DNA from: an uncultured Verrucomicrobia subdivision 3 bacterium
GTDB lineage: Bacteria > Verrucomicrobiota > Verrucomicrobiia > Limisphaerales > UBA11358
Direction: 5' to 3'
Assembly (NCBI GenBank): GCA_903872345.1
Contig: CAIQKM010000193.1
Span: 1 to 60,359 of the forward strand
DNA: 60,359 nt
Below are positions 56,056 to 60,359 of this stretch, in pieces (the first letter of the stretch is position 1; every line of letters begins with the position of its first letter). The notes below the pieces were generated by a model. That model searched no databases, was not told the origin of the DNA, and worked only from the letters and a program-made list of their open reading frames with translations. The translations under genes were made by a program, and so were the position numbers.

Positions 56056-58923
56056 ATGAACTGGCAGGGCGGCATTAAACGCGGCAGCCAATGTTTTCCC
56101 GTGCAGGTAACCCTGACGGCTTGGCTCCTTTATTTGGTGACGCTCACCCACGGCGTGTCGCTGGCGAATCTGGGACTCACCTCGCAATTATGCGGCTGGG
56201 ATTACCAGCCCTTGGGCGGCCATCCGCTGTGGTGGTTGCTCACGCTGCCGTTGCGATTGTTGCCCGCGGACGTCATTCCGCTGGCGGCCAATCTCGGCGC
56301 GGCCATGTGCGCCGCTTTGGCCTTGGGGTTGCTGGCCGCGACTCTTGAGTTGATGGCTTGGGACCGGCCGCTGGCGGAGTTGCCGCGCTGGAGCGCCCGC
56401 CTGCCGCTGGTACTGGGAGTGATCGTATGCGGCGGTGAATTTAATTTCTGGCAGGCAGCCACGGCAGCCACCGGGGAAGCATTGCCCATTCTGCTTTTAG
56501 CCGCCGCCATCTGGTGTCTGGCCAAATACAAGGTCCACAGCCAGCTTCCTTGGCTCCATCGCGCCTGCCTCCTGTGGGGATTCGGCATGGCCGAAAATTG
56601 GATGATGGTGCTCACTCTGCCGCTGTTTGCCGTGGCGGTTCTGTGGCTGGCGATCCCGCGCCTGATCACCGCCCAAAAGCTTCCACGATACGCACCGACC
56701 TTGCTGGCGTTTCTCTCCCTGACCGTGCTGCCGCCCATCTTATATCTTCTGCCCCCGCTCGTGAACGGCTGGTGGCCGCATTCTCTCTGGACCCCGGGCG
56801 AAACCTGCCGGGCCGCCTGGCAGGCTTTCAAAATCGCGGGCATCGCACCCTGTGTCGGACTCTGGCGGGGATATCTGCCCATAGTGTTCGTCGTTTTGCT
56901 TTTCTATTTGCTGCCGGGTTTGCCGGTGCTTTTTCGTCTGCCCGACGGTGGGACGCGCAATCTGATGCGGATTGACCTGATTCAAGTCTGGCTGTTCCGG
57001 GCGCTGCGGACGGGCCTGCTCGCGGCCTGCTTATGGCTGGCGTTTGACCCGAACATCGGGCTCCGCCAACTGCTGCACCACCAGACCGGACTGGCGCTGC
57101 CGCTGCTGAGCTTGGATTATCTCACCGGCATCGGCGCCGCCGTGCTGGCCGGCAATCTCCTGCTGGCCTTGTTCACAGATGAAGTGACGCATAAGCGCAC
57201 GCCCGGGCCGGTTCGCCCCCGGTTCCAGTCCTGGCCAATCCTCAGCGTTCCCGCGTTTGCCGGGATACTGGTGGTCGTCTTGGTCGGGCTGCTCTGGCGC
57301 AACCTCCCGGCCATCACGCGGGCCAACCGCCAGCCGCTCGCGCAGTTTGGCGAACTGGCTCTGGCACATCTCCCCGTCGGCGGAGGAATCATGCTGGCCG
57401 ATGATGAATTGCGCGCGGACTCGTTTCTCGCCGCCGGCTCGGCGAATCGTTCGTGGCTGGCCGTGAACACCACCGTGCTGGCCAATCCCACCTACCGCCG
57501 CTGGCTGGCGGAAAAACCCCGGGGCGCCGGCTTTGCCACCACCAACCAATCCAATTTGACGCCGACCGAACTGGTGGCCTTGCTCCGGCAACTCGCCCAA
57601 ACCAATCGCATTTTTTATCTCCATCCGAGCTTCGGCTGCATCTTTGAGACCTTTTATCTGGAACCGGTCGGGCTGGTTTACGAATTAAAACCGTTGCCGC
57701 CGGACACTCTCCAGCCACCGCCATTGTCCGCCAAGTCCTTGGCCGCAAATGAAGCTATCTGGGACGACACCACGCCCCATCTGGTCGCCTCCAGGGGCGG
57801 ACAGCCTTTGCCGCCACCAAATCCGGACTGGCACCATGAGGGCGGCAAACACCTGTATCTGACATCGGTGGATTCCGTGCAGAGCCGGTCGCTGGCCGGG
57901 TGGTACGCCATGGCCCTGAATGACTGGGCCGTGCGACTGCAACAAACCGGCCAGTTGCCCCTCGCCCGCCATCGGCTCGATCAGGCCCTGACCCTCAATC
58001 CGGACAATCTGGCGGCGCAATTGAACCGGTTGGCCAATTCCAACCTGCTCGCGGGCCACCCCCTCAGCCTTGACCGCCTGCCCGACTTCACGCAACGGTA
58101 CGGCGACCCGCGCCGGTTCACCGCCTTTTGGGAGACCTACGGCCCGGTGGATGAACCCGCCTGGTGCCTGCTCGCCGGCATGAATTTGCGCCAGGCCGGA
58201 CTGCTGCGGGCGGCGGCGCAACAGTTCGCCCGGGCCAATGAACTTATTCCGCACACCATTGATTCCCTCTGGGAACTGGCACGGACCTACTCCCAACTCG
58301 GCCAAGGTCCCCAGGCGCGGACGACTTTGGACCGCATTCGCCAAACCATGCCGGCGGCGTTGCTCAAGACCAATTATAATGATGCCCGCCTGAGCCTGCT
58401 GGAAGCCACCACCTGGTACGCGGAAACGAATTCGGAGCGCGGACGCCAAGTGCTGCTCGCGTTGGGCAAGGAACATCCCGGCGACTCCGTTGTAACCGAA
58501 CACGTCCTGGAAATCTGGCTCACGTATCACGATTGGAACAACGCCCTGCAACTGCTGGCGACCGGCGTGGCTCAAACCCCCGATGACCCGCAGTTGCTCA
58601 ACCTCCAGGGTGCGGTGCTGGTGCAAGCCGGCCAACCGGCTGCGGGCCTGAAGGTTTTCGACCATTTGCTCACCCTCACGAATCTGCCGGCCGGTCGGAT
58701 CAATCATGCCGCCGCCCAACTCGTTCTGGGCAATTACCCGGCGGCCGCCCGGGAATATCAGGATATCGTGACCACCGATGGCGAGTCGGCAGCCGTCACC
58801 CGCGCCCAAGCCATCCTGGCGCACAGCGCCGCCGGCCACGCGCCTCTGACCGACCTGCGAGTCAGCCTCGCCAAGTCCCCGTCCGGCCCGGTGCTCATGC
58901 CGGTGTCCGGCCCGCGCCCCTGA
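56056..58923 (+). CDS. DUF2723-type membrane protein with TPR repeats
   Basis: The 955-residue product has about ten membrane segments in its first 430 residues. Near residue 50 lies the pattern of the DUF2723/protein-O-mannosyltransferase-like family (GWDYQPLGGHPLWWLLTLPL, then ALALGLLAATLEL). An extracytoplasmic part follows, then TPR-type helical repeats to the end, for example LARHRLDQALTLNPDNLAAQ near 638 and WELARTYSQLGQGPQART near 735. DUF2723 proteins are often fused to TPRs and are suspected glycosyltransferases, perhaps using lipid-linked sugars. The ATG at 56056 begins just before the first membrane helix. A GTG at 55993 would add 21 residues and is less likely. Confidence 0.8.
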   Translation: MNWQGGIKRGSQCFPVQVTLTAWLLYLVTLTHGVSLANLGLTSQLCGWDYQPLGGHPLWWLLTLPLRLLPADVIPLAANLGAAMCAALALGLLAATLELMAWDRPLAELPRWSARLPLVLGVIVCGGEFNFWQAATAATGEALPILLLAAAIWCLAKYKVHSQLPWLHRACLLWGFGMAENWMMVLTLPLFAVAVLWLAIPRLITAQKLPRYAPTLLAFLSLTVLPPILYLLPPLVNGWWPHSLWTPGETCRAAWQAFKIAGIAPCVGLWRGYLPIVFVVLLFYLLPGLPVLFRLPDGGTRNLMRIDLIQVWLFRALRTGLLAACLWLAFDPNIGLRQLLHHQTGLALPLLSLDYLTGIGAAVLAGNLLLALFTDEVTHKRTPGPVRPRFQSWPILSVPAFAGILVVVLVGLLWRNLPAITRANRQPLAQFGELALAHLPVGGGIMLADDELRADSFLAAGSANRSWLAVNTTVLANPTYRRWLAEKPRGAGFATTNQSNLTPTELVALLRQLAQTNRIFYLHPSFGCIFETFYLEPVGLVYELKPLPPDTLQPPPLSAKSLAANEAIWDDTTPHLVASRGGQPLPPPNPDWHHEGGKHLYLTSVDSVQSRSLAGWYAMALNDWAVRLQQTGQLPLARHRLDQALTLNPDNLAAQLNRLANSNLLAGHPLSLDRLPDFTQRYGDPRRFTAFWETYGPVDEPAWCLLAGMNLRQAGLLRAAAQQFARANELIPHTIDSLWELARTYSQLGQGPQARTTLDRIRQTMPAALLKTNYNDARLSLLEATTWYAETNSERGRQVLLALGKEHPGDSVVTEHVLEIWLTYHDWNNALQLLATGVAQTPDDPQLLNLQGAVLVQAGQPAAGLKVFDHLLTLTNLPAGRINHAAAQLVLGNYPAAAREYQDIVTTDGESAAVTRAQAILAHSAAGHAPLTDLRVSLAKSPSGPVLMPVSGPRP

Positions 58924-59058
58924 CCAGCCGATTAACCCGCCAACCGGGACCAATTTCGCACTCACAATAACACAAACCCATGACTGGCAAACGGTTTAGC
59001 CCACCGCCCGCCACGCCAATTGGTACTTTGTAATAGCGCGACAAATTAAAACAATGGC

Positions 59059-59085
59059 TTGACTGCCACCTTCGTTTTTTATAGT
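59059..59085 (+). promoter_or_regulatory. Candidate promoter of the last PEP-CTERM gene
   Basis: TTGACT (59059-59064) and TATAGT (59080-59085) match the consensus at five of six positions each. The spacer is only 15 bp, shorter than ideal. The start codon at 59142 lies about 55 bp downstream. The surrounding A/T runs are unusual for this GC-rich DNA. Confidence 0.5.
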
Positions 59086-59141
59086 GTAGCCGGTGAACCC
59101 ATATTCAGCCCCAAAAGTCAGCCGTTAAAATCCTATTGACT

Positions 59142-60023
59142 ATGAAGATGAAGACTTTGACTTACGCGTCCTTGGCCACGCTGGCCGGCGGCTTGTTCAG
59201 TGTGCAGGCGCAAAACTTGAACGGCACCGTCAACACCGCTTTCTACGGCAGCCCGGCGGCGGTTCAGACCGTCAACACCGGCTTCGGCAATGCCCCCGGC
59301 GGCACGGATTCCACCGTCGGCAGCGAATTGGACGCCGTGTATGGCAACATTTCCTCCGGCAACCTGTATTTGTTTCTGGCCGGAAACATTGAAAACAACG
59401 GCAATCACCTGAACGTTTTCATCGCCGGCGGAGCGTCCGGTCAAAGCACCCTGTCAACGTCCGGCGGCACCATGGCGAACATGAACGGATCCAGCTTCAG
59501 CCCCGGCTTTAGCGGCACTTTCGCCTTGGATATCAATGATTACGCGGGGACGCTGTACACCGAGGAATACAATTTGTCGGCCAGCACCGGCGGTTACGTC
59601 GGAGCCCTCGCCGAGTCAGCCACCGGTATTGCCGCCGGCAGCGATGGCGGCCTTGCCCATTTATACCTCAATAACACCCACGGCAGCACCATGGGAACCG
59701 GCGGCGCCGCCCTGAGCGGGGCCACCAGCGGGTCCGCCACCACCACCGGACTCGAAATCGTGCTCCCCCTCTCGGGCATCGGTTATACGGGCGGATCTAT
59801 CCAAGTCCTGGCCGACATCAATGGCGGCGGGGACGGCTACCTCTCCAACCAGTTCCTGAGCGGCCTGCCCGTAGGCTACGGAAATCTGGGCAACGGTGGG
59901 GTGTTCAATTTCGGCTCCACGCCGGGCCAGTTCGCCACCATTGCACCGGTGCCCGAACCCACGACGCTCGCGCTTTCCGGCCTGTCCGCCCTGGCGCTCC
60001 TCGGCCTCCGCCGCCGCAAATAA
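59142..60023 (+). CDS. PEP-CTERM secreted protein
   Basis: The 293-residue product has a signal peptide (about 1-22, ending SVQAQ). The Gly/Ser/Asn/Thr-rich body contains TVGSELDAVYGNISSGNLYL and LFLAGNIENNGNHLNVFI, which look like a beta-sandwich. It ends with PEPTTLALSGLSALALLGL and RRRK, a full PEP-CTERM sorting tail. The second methionine (59148) is an alternative start. It has its own promoter and a strong terminator, so it is monocistronic. Like the other two intact PEP-CTERM genes here it lacks a nearby exosortase, which is usually encoded once per genome. The role in the envelope or matrix is unknown. Confidence 0.85.
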   Translation: MKMKTLTYASLATLAGGLFSVQAQNLNGTVNTAFYGSPAAVQTVNTGFGNAPGGTDSTVGSELDAVYGNISSGNLYLFLAGNIENNGNHLNVFIAGGASGQSTLSTSGGTMANMNGSSFSPGFSGTFALDINDYAGTLYTEEYNLSASTGGYVGALAESATGIAAGSDGGLAHLYLNNTHGSTMGTGGAALSGATSGSATTTGLEIVLPLSGIGYTGGSIQVLADINGGGDGYLSNQFLSGLPVGYGNLGNGGVFNFGSTPGQFATIAPVPEPTTLALSGLSALALLGLRRRK

Positions 60024-60050
60024 GCGGATTACAAACCATCATTTCACCGA

Positions 60051-60080
60051 GGCTCTGAACGGCAACGTTCAGAGCCTTTT
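60051..60080 (+). terminator. Rho-independent terminator after the PEP-CTERM gene
   Basis: GGCTCTGAACG (60051-60061) pairs perfectly with CGTTCAGAGCC (60066-60076) around a GCAA tetraloop and is followed by TTTT. An 11-bp stem with a stable tetraloop and a T-tract is convincing. Confidence 0.88.
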
Positions 60081-60160
60081 CGTTTCTGGTTATTCTCTCC
60101 CCGCAGGACGGCGAGGCCATTTCGGTTCGACACCGTTCGGGCGCAGGTCTGCTCCTCCGG

Positions 60161-60206
60161 ATGTTGGGTGTTCGATGTTGGGCGTTGGATGTTTCCCCAA
60201 TTCCCC
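60161..60206. repeat. GT-rich dispersed repeat, longest copy
   Basis: This 46-bp stretch contains ATGTTGGGTGTTCGATGTTG followed by GGCGTTGGATGTTTCCCC. It is the third and longest copy of the motif at 25094-25123 and 55766-55790, and it looks internally duplicated. The remainder of the gap 60081-60308 shows no other feature beyond AAGGAAGAGG before the next start. Confidence 0.7.
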
Positions 60207-60308
60207 GCCTCCCCCGTATGGGCGCATCTTGACACTGCCCCCGGAATACGGTTAGAAGAGGGGGGTTCCTCAACCAACTGGCAAAAACCAACCAACCAAA
60301 GGAAGAGG

Positions 60309-60359
60309 ATGAATACAAAACCAACGGGTCCCCGCCCCTTGCGCGAGATCGAGAGCGAA
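60309..60359 (+). CDS. Start of a gene cut by the window end
   Basis: An ATG at 60309 opens a frame that is still open after 17 codons at the window edge. It is preceded by AAAGGAAGAGG, the best-formed Shine-Dalgarno-like leader at this end of the window. The visible N-terminus is MNTKPTGPRPLREIESE, which has no recognisable motif. Confidence 0.4.
   Translation, partial: MNTKPTGPRPLREIESE

Overview
This window reads as chromosomal DNA of a verrucomicrobium, most like the Pedosphaera/Limisphaerales group. The reasons are high GC, PEP-CTERM secreted proteins with PEPTTLALAG-type tails, a secreted enzyme carrying Verrucomicrobia-style Ig-like domains, DUF2723/TPR and DUF4337 proteins, scattered GC-rich palindromes, and many start codons with no obvious Shine-Dalgarno sequence. 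This placement is inference: no rRNA gene or other phylogenetic marker is present.

Layout. 0.3-5.4 kb: lysA, a FIST sensor protein, a low-complexity charged protein, sufE and a TatD hydrolase, all on +. 5.7-7.8 kb: a TonB/ExbB/ExbD energy-transduction operon. 8-14.3 kb: a secreted phosphoesterase, an orphan CzcA/CusA-type RND pump and a PEP-CTERM protein. 14.5-18.6 kb: a zinc-cluster protein, an OFA-type MFS carrier and a PEP-CTERM protein, followed by a decayed stretch holding an ECF sigma factor fragment, a PEP-CTERM gene remnant and two copies of a 138-bp repeat. 18.6-25 kb: a large secreted TIM-barrel/Ig protein, a dipeptide epimerase, a membrane-anchored unknown and a radical SAM protein. 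25.2-27.2 kb: a lower-GC run of four small unknown genes with a striking 16-bp tandem repeat of start codons. 27.3-37.6 kb (all -): two small unknown genes, then a probable unit running PocR/AraC regulator, PAS histidine kinase, NarL-type response regulator, ADP-forming acyl-CoA synthetase fused to a GNAT domain, and pyruvate:ferredoxin oxidoreductase. 37.7-43.2 kb: phosphohexomutase, a short asparaginase-like protein, unknowns, a DUF1697 remnant, a group III truncated haemoglobin with a likely leaderless promoter, a DUF4337 protein and a GT2 glycosyltransferase. 43.4-55.8 kb: a ten-gene methylmalonyl-CoA cluster. 56-60 kb: a DUF2723/TPR membrane protein, another PEP-CTERM protein and the first codons of a further gene.

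The most coherent story is fermentative. The 43.4-55.8 kb cluster encodes a 5S-type carboxyltransferase, both methylmalonyl-CoA mutase subunits, the MeaB chaperone, the epimerase, a 12S-type carboxyltransferase, an undescribed small subunit, a 1.3S-type biotin carrier, biotin ligase and a CoA-transferase. There is no biotin carboxylase and no membrane-bound decarboxylase beta subunit. That is the parts list of a Wood-Werkman cycle, which turns succinate into propionate while passing the carboxyl group to pyruvate. About 6 kb upstream and on the opposite strand, pyruvate:ferredoxin oxidoreductase and ADP-forming acetyl-CoA synthetase form the acetate/ATP branch, with their own sensors alongside. 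Together they suggest mixed propionate/acetate metabolism.

The non-coding DNA is also notable. A family of REP-like hairpins ends in a conserved GCTCCG. It occurs as two divergent pairs (5.4 kb and 53.4 kb) and as part of the 138-bp repeats. A GT-rich dispersed repeat occurs three times, at 25.1, 55.8 and 60.2 kb.
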